Source: Prevotella jejuni
GTDB lineage: Bacteria; Bacteroidota; Bacteroidia; Bacteroidales; Bacteroidaceae
Length of the DNA stretch: 64,000 nucleotides
Assembly: GCF_900187995.1 (NCBI RefSeq)
Contig: NZ_FZNZ01000016.1
Coordinates: forward strand, 24,431-88,430
Reading direction: 5' to 3'
Below are positions 26,735-36,582 of the stretch, piece after piece; position 1 is the first letter of the stretch; each line of letters opens with the position of its first letter. The position numbers and the translations under genes were made by a program. The notes under the pieces are model-generated. The model had not been told where the DNA came from and searched no databases. It worked only from the letters and a program-made list of their open reading frames with translations.

Positions 26735-28489
26735 TTAGTTACTTCTTGGGTTCTGCTCTAAGTTGCCCTTATAAGCATTGATAGCCGACTGCGGAATAAA
26801 GTAGATTACACGGTAGTCGGTCGCTGGGATGTCAACCATCGGCTGATGTGGACCAGGGAAGCGACGTGTTAGTGTATCGCCATTACGGAACACGTCGTAG
26901 CTACGCTCAGCCTCAAAGGCAAGTTCCAATTGGCGTTCTTTGTCCACTAAGGTCTTTGCCGTAGCGGCCGTAAACTGTGCACTCGTATAGCTACCACCCA
27001 CGATAGCACGCTCACGGATAGTGTTCACGTCGGCCATCGCACTACTGATGTTACCCAACTTCACGTTAGCTTCAGCACGATTGAGGTACATCTCATCAAG
27101 ACGAGAGATGACAGGCGAGTACAACTGGTTCTCCTTACCACCCTGACGAGAGCATTTCACCACGTAAAACATAGGATAAACGCGGTTAAGCTTCATCTGA
27201 TAATCAAGCACACCACGGTAGGTATGCCCCTGATAGTTTATCGAGTAGAGGCGTTGCGCAGGGTCGATAGGTGTCAGAACAAGCGGTGTGGTGTGTCCTG
27301 TCCCCGTCGTATCGCATGTCAGACTATTGTCTGGCTGCCGTGTATAACGCAGTTGCACGTAGTTGAAGTTCACCTGATTACCGCTCGCATCATAGACGTT
27401 CTTGATGAAACGGAACACTGGGACGTACTTATCAGTCTTATCCTTTACATACTGAGGTTCAATGAATTGCGCACGAATATCAGTATATTTCTTATTAAAC
27501 CAATCGTTCTGCCCCGTCTCATTGAGCAAGTCGAGATATTTAGCCGAGGCATACATCTCTCCCCAACCCTTACCGCCAATATTCGAATACATACCGCCGA
27601 TGGTGTAATAATAGTCCCAACCAGGAAATTCAGAGTCAACCCTCTTCACTACAAAGATGTTTTCAGGGTTGTTCTCAGGCTCCAGCGTGTTACTAACACC
27701 ATAGTCTTTACGACTTAGCAGACTAAACTTACCAGAGTCAATCACCTTCGTTGCATACTCAACACTCTTCTGTGCGTAGGCCGTGTTAGGGTTTTTATAG
27801 GTGCCACTCATATAGAGGTAGACCCTACTCAACATTGCCCAAGCAGCTTCCTTAGATGCGAATATACAGTGTTCCTCGCCATGTATGTCCTCAGTCATCA
27901 GTGAAGCCGCCTTCTCCAAGTCGCTAATAGCCTGCTCGTAGGTCTCCTTCACGGTTGAACGATTTGGTAAAACAGCATTAGCAGGGTCGTCAGGAGTACC
28001 GTTGACAATCGGCATACCGAGGTTCTTCTCAGGGTTCTGGGCGTACGGTCTACCGTATGCACGACAGAGATAGAAGTAGATCATGCCTCGTAAATAGTAA
28101 CATTCGCCCAGCTGAGTATCCGTAGTAGTATTCTTACCTTCGGGGATTGCCTTAATAATATTAGATGCTTGAGCAACGACCTTATAGCTGAAATCCCAGA
28201 AGTTCTGTAGTCGGTAGTTATTAGGAGTGCGTGAGTAAGAGATAAACTCATAGAAAGCATCGGTAGAAGTACCACGTATCATGATATTATCTCCAGCGTA
28301 TTCACCACATCTATACATAGGGTCCGACCATGTTTTTAGGTATCCATAGCATCCCTTTAGCAGTGCTGGAAAACTCTCGTCGATGTTCTTTGTCATGGCA
28401 TCCTCATCCATCATATATTCAGGATGACGCTCAACACTACACGAAACCATTGTGATAGCTGCCAAAAGCAGCAGATATATTTTCTTCAT
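26735..28489 (-). CDS. SusD/RagB family outer-membrane nutrient-binding lipoprotein
   Basis: A 584-residue protein with the lipobox signal MKKIYLLLLAAITMVSCS (Cys17) and the helical TPR-rich SusD fold. Diagnostic stretches are LKGCYGYLKTW, GECYYLRGMIYFYLCRAYG (about 128-146) and RLDEMYLNRAEANVKLG, with VDKERQLELAFEAERSYDVFR near the C-terminus. It caps the SusC barrel encoded 15 bp upstream and binds a glycan or peptide for TonB-dependent import. No glycosidase lies alongside, so the substrate cannot be told. Confidence 0.95.
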   Translation of the reverse strand: MKKIYLLLLAAITMVSCSVERHPEYMMDEDAMTKNIDESFPALLKGCYGYLKTWSDPMYRCGEYAGDNIMIRGTSTDAFYEFISYSRTPNNYRLQNFWDFSYKVVAQASNIIKAIPEGKNTTTDTQLGECYYLRGMIYFYLCRAYGRPYAQNPEKNLGMPIVNGTPDDPANAVLPNRSTVKETYEQAISDLEKAASLMTEDIHGEEHCIFASKEAAWAMLSRVYLYMSGTYKNPNTAYAQKSVEYATKVIDSGKFSLLSRKDYGVSNTLEPENNPENIFVVKRVDSEFPGWDYYYTIGGMYSNIGGKGWGEMYASAKYLDLLNETGQNDWFNKKYTDIRAQFIEPQYVKDKTDKYVPVFRFIKNVYDASGNQVNFNYVQLRYTRQPDNSLTCDTTGTGHTTPLVLTPIDPAQRLYSINYQGHTYRGVLDYQMKLNRVYPMFYVVKCSRQGGKENQLYSPVISRLDEMYLNRAEANVKLGNISSAMADVNTIRERAIVGGSYTSAQFTAATAKTLVDKERQLELAFEAERSYDVFRNGDTLTRRFPGPHQPMVDIPATDYRVIYFIPQSAINAYKGNLEQNPRSN

Positions 28490-28504
28490 GATAGACTCTT
28501 TTGT

Positions 28505-31500
28505 TTAGAATGTAACATTAACGCCAAGCATAAACTTACGTACAGAAGGATAGACACCAGCGCCAGTAGAGATCGAGAGAGCTGTCGAACGCTCGCCAGA
28601 GGCATTGCGGCCACTGTCAGCAGCAGGCAGTTCTGGATCGACACCAGAGTAGTCAGTAATGCAGAAGAGGTTTTCTCCGCTTACATACACCCGTAAAGCC
28701 TTAACAACATCACTCTTGAGATGGAAGTTATAACCCAAGGTTAGAGAGCGAAGCTTTAAGAAGTCGGAGCTTTCTAAGTATCTTGTAGAGGCCTTGTTAG
28801 CGTTAGAAGGGTTATTGTATGCGGCTGCTGGGTGAGTAGCAATGTCTCCCTTCTGTCTCCAACGCTTCCATCCTTTCTGCAGACTGAACTGGTTACGGTC
28901 GGTATAGGCACCGTCTGAGTCGTACTCCTGTCGTGAGTAGTTATAGATAGAAGCACCTAAAGAATAGCCGAACACGGCATTAAAGTCAAAGTTCTTATAG
29001 GTAAGTGTGGTAGAGAAGCTACCGAACACGCTTGGTGTAGCACGTTTGTCGAGGGCTATCTGGTCGGCTTTAGCATAACTCTTCGTGATGACCCGCTCAC
29101 CATTAGCATCTGTTGTGTACCACTGTGGAGCACCCGTCTCTGGGTCAACACCAGCCCATTCGCGCAGGTAGTAAGTGTCGACACTCAGTCCGGGACGTAA
29201 CAACGTGTTAGCAGAACCCGCTATACCATCGCCTACAATGATTTGGTCTCTACCGCTATACAGCTTCTTAATCTTGTTAGAGTTGGTCGACAGGTTAGCA
29301 TCAACAGTCCATGTAAGGTCCTTCCCCTTGATGATGTCGGCCGAAAGTGTTGTCTCAAAGCCAGTATTTGTCAGCTCACCAATATTCTGCCAGATGCTTG
29401 TCACACCGATAACACCTGATATAGGCACAGCGAAAAGGAGGTTACTCGTGCGCTTGTGATAGAAGTCGAAGGTCATACGAAGGCGACGGAACATATTAAG
29501 GTCGATACCTACACCTGTCGTAAAGCTCTTCTCCCACGTCAGTTTCCTGTTCGCTAACTGAGCGATGACAGCACCCGGTTTCTCGTTATAGTTGGCTCCT
29601 AAGCTGTATAACCCATATTGTGGATAGAGGCTATTAGGTCGACTACCGACCGAACCATAGGATGCGCGCACCTTCAGATAGTCTATGCAAGGCACCTTAA
29701 ACCACTTTTCTGCCGTAGCTACCCAGCCCCCACTGACCGAGAAGAACGTACCGTAGGCGGCATCCGAACCAAAGTTACTTGCGCCGTCTGTTCTCAATGA
29801 CAGTTGAAGGAGGTATTTATTAGCATAGTCAGCATTGAGGTTAGCGAAGAAAGACTGTACTGCCCACTCGTATTTATTACCTCCCACCGACTCAGGTGTC
29901 GACGTGATGTCGAGTTGTGCAAAGCCTGGAACAAGTCCTGTCCCACTACCATTATGATAACGATACTCGCCATCATTAAACTCATAACCAAGCATTAAGA
30001 ATCCATGATAATCCCCGAAACTACGTGTCGCTTTAATTAACTGGTTCGTATAACGGCGTGTGTTCGTACTGGTACTCTCGCTCACACGCCCCTTGTCCTC
30101 CGCTCCCGACGTACGAGGGTCTACATAGCTCTTGTCAAGGTGAGTACTCCAACGATAACTGTTCACTGATGAGAAGGTCAGCCAGTCAGTCAGATAGATA
30201 TCGAAATCGAAGTTTCCATTAAATGAATAAGAGTCATACTTGCTCCAATTATACTGTAACTCATAGAGATAGTTAGTAGAGTTACTGTTCACCCAAGCCG
30301 ATGATCTATTGCCGACAATCTTCCCGTTTTCATCGTAAGGACTATCCCATGGCAGCATAGAATACATAGAATAGGTGGAGCGTTGGCGGTCGTCAATAAC
30401 TCCCTTACTACCATTCAAGGACGGACGAATAGCTATCCATGAGAATGGTTTGAAGTTTAGTTTCATCATGGTGTTATATCTCGTGAAGTCATATCCACGT
30501 ACTGCACCATCTTCCTTATAGACTCCACCTGTGAAGACAGCACTCAACTTATCTCCACCACTATTAATAGTAAGGTCGTAGTTCTGCACGTTTCCGGTGT
30601 GAGTAGCCAGTTTCCACCAGTCGAAGTTACTATCTCTCAGTTGTTCATTCCATCGTGGGAAAGCAATCTCGGCAGCGTTGGTAAACGACTTATAGTAGTC
30701 GTATAGATCGGCACCATCCATCATCTTGACCTTTCCATTATTCAAGGTTGAGAGGCCCATCTTGGCTGAGAAGGTGATTGATGTCTTACCAGCTCGTGCG
30801 CTTTTGGTCGTCACCACGATAACACCATTAGCTCCTTGCGAACCATAGATGGCTGTAGAAGCAGCATCTTTCAGTACAGTGAGCGACTCAATATCGTTTG
30901 GATTGATGTCGCCAGGGTCCTTTCCTACGATGACACCATCGATAACCCAGAGTGGAGCCGTACTGCCGTTGATAGTAGACTTACCACGTACAATGATCGC
31001 ACCAAACGACCCCGGCTTGCCAGAACCTGGCATAACGTTCATGCCAGGTATCTTTCCTGTGAGCATGTTAGTGACGTTTGCGGTCGTTACATTCGTCAGT
31101 TCCTTATTGTCAATACTCTTCAGCGAACCCGTCAGACTGTTGCGTTTCTGCGTGCTATAGCCCACCACGACCGTTTCACTAAGCATTGTGGAGGTAGCGA
31201 CAAGGCTAATTGTCATATTCTCAGCAGCCTTCACCGTCTTCTTCTCATAGCCTAACGAAGTGACAACCAGCTCATCACCAACTTGTGCATCGATAGAGAA
31301 CTCTCCATCAATGTTCGTTATGGTCATCTTCTTAGTACCATTTACGGTAATACTGGCACTGATAATCGGTTCACCTGACTGTGAATCAACAACTTTACCT
31401 TTGATAATAGAGGTCTGCGCTTGTATCATCATCGCATGTGTAGCGCATGCTTTCTGCACCACGTAAGGGCTACACATAAGAGGGACCACCAAGAGCAGCG

Positions 31501-31534
31501 ATCGTCCAAGGTTAGTTTTTCTCATAGTTCTCAT
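28505..31534 (-). CDS. SusC/RagA family TonB-linked outer-membrane protein
   Basis: A 1009-residue beta-barrel importer. After a signal region (start at 31534 or an ATG three codons on) comes a carboxypeptidase-D-like domain (about 42-115, IKGKVVDSQSGEPI). A TonB-box-like ETVVVGYSTQKR and a plug with GKIPGMNVMPGSG, TVLKDAASTAIYGSQGANGV and VVTTK follow. The barrel runs to the end, closing with a terminal aromatic (LGVNVTF). It pairs with SusD downstream for TonB-driven import. Confidence 0.96.
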   Translation of the reverse strand: MRTMRKTNLGRSLLLVVPLMCSPYVVQKACATHAMMIQAQTSIIKGKVVDSQSGEPIISASITVNGTKKMTITNIDGEFSIDAQVGDELVVTSLGYEKKTVKAAENMTISLVATSTMLSETVVVGYSTQKRNSLTGSLKSIDNKELTNVTTANVTNMLTGKIPGMNVMPGSGKPGSFGAIIVRGKSTINGSTAPLWVIDGVIVGKDPGDINPNDIESLTVLKDAASTAIYGSQGANGVIVVTTKSARAGKTSITFSAKMGLSTLNNGKVKMMDGADLYDYYKSFTNAAEIAFPRWNEQLRDSNFDWWKLATHTGNVQNYDLTINSGGDKLSAVFTGGVYKEDGAVRGYDFTRYNTMMKLNFKPFSWIAIRPSLNGSKGVIDDRQRSTYSMYSMLPWDSPYDENGKIVGNRSSAWVNSNSTNYLYELQYNWSKYDSYSFNGNFDFDIYLTDWLTFSSVNSYRWSTHLDKSYVDPRTSGAEDKGRVSESTSTNTRRYTNQLIKATRSFGDYHGFLMLGYEFNDGEYRYHNGSGTGLVPGFAQLDITSTPESVGGNKYEWAVQSFFANLNADYANKYLLQLSLRTDGASNFGSDAAYGTFFSVSGGWVATAEKWFKVPCIDYLKVRASYGSVGSRPNSLYPQYGLYSLGANYNEKPGAVIAQLANRKLTWEKSFTTGVGIDLNMFRRLRMTFDFYHKRTSNLLFAVPISGVIGVTSIWQNIGELTNTGFETTLSADIIKGKDLTWTVDANLSTNSNKIKKLYSGRDQIIVGDGIAGSANTLLRPGLSVDTYYLREWAGVDPETGAPQWYTTDANGERVITKSYAKADQIALDKRATPSVFGSFSTTLTYKNFDFNAVFGYSLGASIYNYSRQEYDSDGAYTDRNQFSLQKGWKRWRQKGDIATHPAAAYNNPSNANKASTRYLESSDFLKLRSLTLGYNFHLKSDVVKALRVYVSGENLFCITDYSGVDPELPAADSGRNASGERSTALSISTGAGVYPSVRKFMLGVNVTF

Positions 31535-31616
31535 GTTTTTATAGGTTTTTACTTATATTGTTTTCACATCTCACAACACTTGTGTGCTGTTTAACTTGTC
31601 GTAGGTTAGCTATCTG

Positions 31617-31624
31617 CAAATTTA
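31617..31624 (-). promoter_or_regulatory. susC/susD promoter -7 element
   Basis: CAAATTTA on + reads TAAATTTG on the minus strand, about 83 bp before the susC start. It is preceded on that strand by an A/T-rich run. Confidence 0.6.
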
Positions 31625-31649
31625 TAGTATTTTTTTTAATTGTAGCCTA

Positions 31650-32380
31650 TTTCAGCTTCTTTAACACGTCTTTATCCTGTTTTTCTGCTCACAACTACCC
31701 ACGACCCTCCCATTCACACGTATCTTGGCGAGCGCTAAGTAGATGCTGTCCCCTCCCCTTGTGGAATCGAAACATGCGCTAAAAGACTCCGTGAACTCTG
31801 TGTGCTCTGTGAGAGATAAAAGTCCCCAGCGAGTTGCTTGTGTATCATCTCATAGAGTGGGTGCGTTCTCTTTCTCACAGATTTACACAGAAGAACAGAA
31901 TACACAAGCTTTCACAGAGACATTAAGTCAACCGATATCACAGAACCTTACAGCCAACGTCCATCACCCAACACCCTTCTTCAGCTAATCATCAACACCT
32001 AACACCCATCACCCAACACCCTTCTTTAGCTATAACGATCTGTGAATTCTGTATGCCGAAGGCCTTCTGTGGGCTCGAAACAGTGCGCAAAAATGCTCTG
32101 TTAAATCTGTGAGATCTGTGAGAAAAAACTCCGCAGCAAGTCTCATAGGCCTAATCTCATATCGAGGGTGCGTTCTATTTCTCACAGAAAAACACAGAAG
32201 AACAGAACACACAAAGGCCCACAGAGACATTAAGTCAACCGATATCACAGAACCTTACAGCCAACATACATCACCCAACACCCATCTTTAACTAATCATC
32301 AACACCTAACACCCATCACCCAACACCCACCACACGAGTAATTTACCAATCCAGACTATCTTTAGAGCTTTCAATAAGGA
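31650..32380. repeat. composite repeat spacer with two family C copies
   Basis: CTCTGTGAGAG and TTTCTCACAGA words lead into two ~300 bp related blocks. Each contains ACATTAAGTCAACCGATATC (31919 and 32226) and a CAACACC/CATCACC microsatellite (31965-32030 and 32270-32335). The two blocks look like a direct duplication. No gene is seen. Confidence 0.75.
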
Positions 32381-32383
32381 TGT

Positions 32384-32630
32384 AAAAAATCATTACATCT
32401 CATCAAGTTAAGGACGCTCAATATAGGAGAACAACACAGCTTACCATCGACACTATAACCCACAAGAAATCAAACGATTACAAACACCATTCGAGAACAT
32501 GCCCTTCTTGCATGAAGAACATGCCCTTCTTGGACCAAGAAGGGCATGTTCTTAAACGTTGAAGGGCCTCTTCTTCTATCTTGAAGAGCACATACTTCAT
32601 CCAAGAGGAGCGAAAAATATTGACATAAAG
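32384..32630 (+). repeat. family A element, copy 4
   Basis: Left end AAAAAATCATTACATCTC at 32386, then ATAACCCACAAGAAATCAAA near 32455. The core palindrome has AAGAACATGCCCTTCTTGG (32515-32533) and its perfect complement at 32535-32553 with one base between. A second weaker set (GAAGGGCCTCTTCTTC, TTGAAGAGC) follows, then the right end GCGAAAAATATTGACATAAA. This is the clearest copy. Confidence 0.8.
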
Positions 32631-32737
32631 ACACGAAGATGGGTGCATGACCTGCCTCAAGACGGAGGGAGGACATACGTCGTGTTGACACAAACGGGTG
32701 TAGTCTGTGGAGATAGTAAGTAATAAGATGTGTGCTT

Positions 32738-33277
32738 TTAGATAGCGTTACGTATCTCAATATAGTTCTTAAACAGCCAAGAATTGCCCTCAGCGATAAC
32801 CTTAACAAGCTCAGCACAAACGAAGAGACCGATAAGGACCGAAAGAACAAACGCTAAACTGAACCCGAAGAATATCCAGAGATCACCGTCAGCGTACTTC
32901 TCTTGAAAACGACGTAGGCGCGAAGACGACTTATTAACAAACTCGGTTGTGGTCTCGGTTGCGTTCTTCAAGGTCTCACCAGCTCGTTGAGACGCTTCAA
33001 CAAGCTTCTGTCTCATCTCCGCAAGCTTCTCTTTTGAAGGCGTGTGGAGGAGGTGCGTCGGTACAGTCGGTAAGTTTTTAGCCTTCTTAACGACGATAGG
33101 TGAGGCCTCAGCCAATGGAATAACGGAGCGAGCATGCGTACGGATAGGTTGCGGTTCATCAAACCTACAAGTCAACACGTTACCACAATAGGGGCAACGA
33201 TACTTCATTGTCCCATATTTCTCGGTCTCGGCCACAAAGTCGCGACCGCAGTTATTACATTTGACAGTATATCTCAT
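32738..33277 (-). CDS. zinc-ribbon membrane protein
   Basis: A 179-residue protein. An N-terminal zinc ribbon has four cysteines in CNNCGRDF and CPYCGNVLTC (residues 7-36). A basic linker follows, then an amphipathic helix of about 80-125 (KEKLAEMRQKLVEASQRAG). One strong membrane helix lies near 135-160 (WIFFGFSLAFVLSVLIGLFVC). The topology suggests a cytoplasmic ribbon on an inner-membrane anchor. No function is recognised. Confidence 0.7.
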   Translation of the reverse strand: MRYTVKCNNCGRDFVAETEKYGTMKYRCPYCGNVLTCRFDEPQPIRTHARSVIPLAEASPIVVKKAKNLPTVPTHLLHTPSKEKLAEMRQKLVEASQRAGETLKNATETTTEFVNKSSSRLRRFQEKYADGDLWIFFGFSLAFVLSVLIGLFVCAELVKVIAEGNSWLFKNYIEIRNAI

Positions 33278-33285
33278 GATGGGGA

Positions 33286-33293
33286 CAAAAGTA
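33286..33293 (-). promoter_or_regulatory. promoter -7 element of the zinc-ribbon gene
   Basis: CAAAAGTA on + reads TACTTTTG on minus, only 9 bp before the ATG at 33277, implying a nearly leaderless transcript. Confidence 0.6.
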
Positions 33294-33358
33294 TAAAAAA
33301 ATGTTGAAACAACCGCAAAAAACGATATTATTTATGTGTTGTAAGGCGTTAATTCAGC

Positions 33359-34303
33359 TTAGAACGAGTAGCCGAGGTTGACCATTATGGAGTTGCTGGC
33401 AGCATGATACTTGCCGTAAGCGAGGTTCAGTTTGAACTGCTCGAGGTTGATTCCCGCTCCTACACTGAACCCTGCGCCATGTGCACTGGCGTTCTCAGCC
33501 GTTCCGATGGTCATCTCGTCGGCCTTGCGAAAGTTATATCCGCCCCCAATCCATATACTTTCCGATAGCAGAATGTCTGCTCCAAGATTTAAATGATTGA
33601 TGAACCGATAGTCATAATGGGTCATATCGACAAGCGTGGCAGACACTCTTACGGGTAAGGCGACGAAGGTCTTGCTCACACCTAACTGTACGTCAATAGG
33701 CATCTTACCATAGTCTTCCTCGTAGGCCTTTATCTGTCCACCGAGATTCTTAGCCACTAACGACACCGACCATTGGTGGTCTGGCTCATACCAGTTAAGG
33801 CCGAGGTCGACACCCACAGCCATGGAGTTGTATTGTCCGATATAAGATGTGATAAACTTTGCCGTGATACCGCCCACAAGGTTGCGTGCTAACTCGTAGG
33901 AAAAGATACCTTCAACGGCAATGTCGCTGGCATTGAACGTACCCGTCTGTACGTTATTAGCATCGACCTCCTTCATCTTCCCGTAGTTCATATAGAGTAC
34001 ACCGCCAGCGAAGGTAGCCTTCTCACCTAAGGCTTTAGTGTACGATGCACTCATGAAATGGGCTCCTCGCATATAGTTCATATAGTTGAGTCCAACGGTC
34101 TTGTCGCTCACTGACGAAGCTAAGGCAGGGTTAGAAAACATCAACGAGGGGTCGTCCTCGATAATTGAAATATTCTCTCCGCCTAAAGCAGCAGCATGGG
34201 CACTGACCGGAAGACGCAAGAAGTTGTATTCAGTTTGACTCTCCTGCGCTCGCATAACAGCCGCAAAAAGTGTTAATAGGAGGGTGAAAACGATTTTTTT
34301 CAT
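33359..34303 (-). CDS. porQ: type IX secretion system protein PorQ
   Basis: A 314-residue outer-membrane beta-barrel with signal peptide MKKIVFTLLLTLFAAVMRAQ. It opens with YNFLRLPVSAHAAALGGENI and SLMFSNPALAS, hallmarks of the PorV/PorQ barrels, and ends with a C-terminal aromatic (VNLGYSF). PorQ supports maturation and attachment of type IX cargo. The 4.2-12.1 kb proteins with sorting-like tails are plausible clients. It is divergent from tonB. Confidence 0.88.
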   Translation of the reverse strand: MKKIVFTLLLTLFAAVMRAQESQTEYNFLRLPVSAHAAALGGENISIIEDDPSLMFSNPALASSVSDKTVGLNYMNYMRGAHFMSASYTKALGEKATFAGGVLYMNYGKMKEVDANNVQTGTFNASDIAVEGIFSYELARNLVGGITAKFITSYIGQYNSMAVGVDLGLNWYEPDHQWSVSLVAKNLGGQIKAYEEDYGKMPIDVQLGVSKTFVALPVRVSATLVDMTHYDYRFINHLNLGADILLSESIWIGGGYNFRKADEMTIGTAENASAHGAGFSVGAGINLEQFKLNLAYGKYHAASNSIMVNLGYSF

Positions 34304-34325
34304 CTGTTCTAAACTAATTTCTCGG

Positions 34326-34333
34326 CAAAGTTA
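34326..34333 (-). promoter_or_regulatory. porQ promoter -7 element
   Basis: CAAAGTTA on + reads TAACTTTG on minus, 23 bp before the porQ ATG. It is part of a divergent promoter pair with tonB. Confidence 0.65.
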
Positions 34334-34355
34334 CAGCTTTTTCCGAATATCTTAT

Positions 34356-34363
34356 TACTTTTG
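34356..34363 (+). promoter_or_regulatory. tonB promoter -7 element
   Basis: TACTTTTG, followed by TCGTTGC, lies 82 bp before the preferred TTG start at 34445. Confidence 0.55.
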
Positions 34364-34444
34364 TCGTTGCAACCTTTTATATGGCAATAATTAGCCATCT
34401 ATGGTTTGTATAACGGCAGAAACGAGCGTTTAGTATATCTTATA

Positions 34445-35242
34445 TTGGAAATAAAGAAGTCAAATAGAGCTGATTTAGAGAGTAAACGGTGGGTTGGTTT
34501 CCTATTGGGAATCATCGTTGCACTGTCTATTTTCTTTGTTGCCATGGAGTATAATTCATCGGGAACAGAGGACGACTCGGCCAATACCAAGGCCATTAAG
34601 AATGTCACACTACACGATATGGACATGCTGCCGGCCATCGACCAGCAAGATTTAGCTAAGACACAAGAGGACAAGAAACCCACGATGGAGGACTTACTCA
34701 ACCTGAAACGGCGTGATGTACCTAATAAGGTAACACCGCATGATGCGGGGAGTATGAACTCAAACGACAAGAAGACGGGGGCTCCACAAGTAAGTGAAGA
34801 ACCCATCGTCATGCCTATGGTGACTACAACTCCCGAACCTCCGAAGGTGAAAGAAGAAGCTAAAAAGGAGATGGAGAAGATGTCTGACGATACATCCGAC
34901 AAGGTTGTAGAACGTTATGACGATAAGGTTAGCAAGCGAATCTTATCCCAGACGCCTACACCCCCAGGTGGTTGGGTGGAGTTTATGAAGTGGCTTACGA
35001 AGACATTACAGTACCCTGCCGATGCTAAGGACAATAATCTGCAAGGGACAGTGAATATTACTTTTATCATCAATGCCGATGGTACGGTGCATGATGTGAC
35101 TGTTAAGAATGGTAAGATACCTGTCCTTAATGCTGAGGCACTGCGTGTCTTGAAGACAATGGGCAAATGGAAGCCTGGCATCGAACGTAATAAACCATGC
35201 CGCTCGTTGGTAGAGATACCTTTTGTCTTCCAACTCTCTTAA
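34445..35242 (+). CDS. tonB: energy transducer TonB
   Basis: TonB spans the periplasm and passes proton-motive energy to outer-membrane receptors. No in-frame ATG precedes the conserved N-terminus. The best start is TTG at 34445, giving (M)EIKKSNRADLESKR, the usual Bacteroidota TonB opening. A TTG at 34406 adds 13 residues. One membrane helix (VGFLLGIIVALSIFFVAM) is followed by a charged periplasmic linker rich in P, E and K. The TonB_C domain has LQGTVNITFIINADGTV, NAEALRVLKTMGKWKPG and a terminal VEIPFVFQL. The prenyl synthase follows at 65 bp. Confidence 0.88.
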   Translation: MEIKKSNRADLESKRWVGFLLGIIVALSIFFVAMEYNSSGTEDDSANTKAIKNVTLHDMDMLPAIDQQDLAKTQEDKKPTMEDLLNLKRRDVPNKVTPHDAGSMNSNDKKTGAPQVSEEPIVMPMVTTTPEPPKVKEEAKKEMEKMSDDTSDKVVERYDDKVSKRILSQTPTPPGGWVEFMKWLTKTLQYPADAKDNNLQGTVNITFIINADGTVHDVTVKNGKIPVLNAEALRVLKTMGKWKPGIERNKPCRSLVEIPFVFQLS

Positions 35243-35307
35243 CGCACACGACGGCCATCTGCCGTCACAACGATTATTTATAACATAACTTTTAACACCT
35301 ACTCTAT

Positions 35308-36282
35308 ATGTACACTGCTGACGAAATCCTATGTAAAGTTAACGAGTATATAAACAATCTCACCTACGATCGCAAGCCACAGAGCTTGTATGACCCTATT
35401 AAATACGTACTCTCGCTGGGTGGGAAACGCATCCGTCCTACGCTGATGCTCCTTGCCTATAATCTCTTCAAAGATGATCCGGAGACGATACTATCACCGG
35501 CTTGTGCCTTGGAGACCTACCATAACTATACGCTCTTGCATGATGACTTGATGGATGATGCACCTCTTCGACGCGGACAGCAGACGGTTCACGTGCGTTG
35601 GGATGCTAACACGGCTATCTTGTCGGGTGACTCTATGCTCGTATTGGCCTTCGAGCGCATGGAACAGTGTGACAGTAGACACCTACGTGAGGTGTTGCAT
35701 CTCTTCACGACGACGGCACTCGAGATAGGAGAGGGTCAACAGTATGACATGGAGTTTGAGAACCGCAATGACGTAAAGGAGGCCGAATACATTGAGATGA
35801 TACGCCTGAAGACAAGTGTACTATTGGCTTGTGCGATGAAGATTGGCGCTATCCTTGCTGATGCTCCAGCCGATGACGTAGACAACCTCTATAAGTTTGG
35901 CGAACAGATAGGACTGGCCTTTCAGCTACAAGACGACTACCTTGATGTCTATGGAGACCCAAAAGTGTTCGGAAAGAAGATAGGTGGCGATATTATCAGT
36001 AATAAAAAGACTTACATGCTGATAAATGCTTTCAACAAGGCGAACGTCCGCCAACGTAAAGAGTTGGAGAGATGGATTGGCTGTGAGAACTTTAATCATA
36101 ACGAGAAGGTGGCTGCCGTCACTGCACTCTATAATAGTATTGGGGTCGACAAGATGGCTATCGAACGTATTAACTACTATTTTGATGAGGCTAATAAATA
36201 CCTCGATGCGGTGAAGGTGAGTGCTGACAGGAAAACTGAACTGGTGGCATACGCACAGAGAATGCTGCATAGGAAGAGGTAA
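35308..36282 (+). CDS. polyprenyl (farnesyl/geranylgeranyl-type) diphosphate synthase
   Basis: Condenses isopentenyl diphosphate units for quinone or undecaprenyl precursors. The 324-residue protein has GGKRIRP (about 38-44), the first Asp-rich motif DDLMDD at 79-84 with LRRG after it, and the second motif QDDYLD near 211-216, followed by FGKKIGGDI. Cytoplasmic. Chain length cannot be set from motifs with confidence. It is probably co-transcribed with tonB. Confidence 0.92.
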   Translation: MYTADEILCKVNEYINNLTYDRKPQSLYDPIKYVLSLGGKRIRPTLMLLAYNLFKDDPETILSPACALETYHNYTLLHDDLMDDAPLRRGQQTVHVRWDANTAILSGDSMLVLAFERMEQCDSRHLREVLHLFTTTALEIGEGQQYDMEFENRNDVKEAEYIEMIRLKTSVLLACAMKIGAILADAPADDVDNLYKFGEQIGLAFQLQDDYLDVYGDPKVFGKKIGGDIISNKKTYMLINAFNKANVRQRKELERWIGCENFNHNEKVAAVTALYNSIGVDKMAIERINYYFDEANKYLDAVKVSADRKTELVAYAQRMLHRKR

Positions 36283-36582
36283 CGGGGGACCTCCCCCAGC
36301 CCCTCCGAAGGAGGGGAGCCCTAACAGGACAGGCTGGATAAAAGCGAAATAAACGTGGAGTAGCTGTTCTCAACATCTATCATTCCTCAGCTTATATACG
36401 CTCCTTCAATATCCTATAAACATTTCGTTAACATCCAACACTTATCACCCAACACCCTTATAAACACCCCATTAACACCCCTACAAACATCACCCAACAC
36501 CCTTATAAACACTCCATCAACACCCAACACCAAACACTCATCACCCAACATTCACCACCCAACGCCCAACACCCAACACCCA
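36283..36582. repeat. hairpin followed by CAACACC/CATCACC microsatellite
   Basis: CCCCTCC at 36300-36306 and GGAGGGG at 36310-36316 form a tight hairpin with GAA loop, resembling family B, and may end the upstream transcript. From about 36420 to 36580 there are many copies of 7-8 bp words (CAACACC, CATCACC) right up to the tatD ATG. A complementary run follows the tatD stop. Confidence 0.75.

Noticed and set aside
36420..36580. CAACACC run as a possible CRISPR or replication iteron array
   Set aside because: Units are only 7-8 bp, irregular and without spacers. The same runs occur at six other places.
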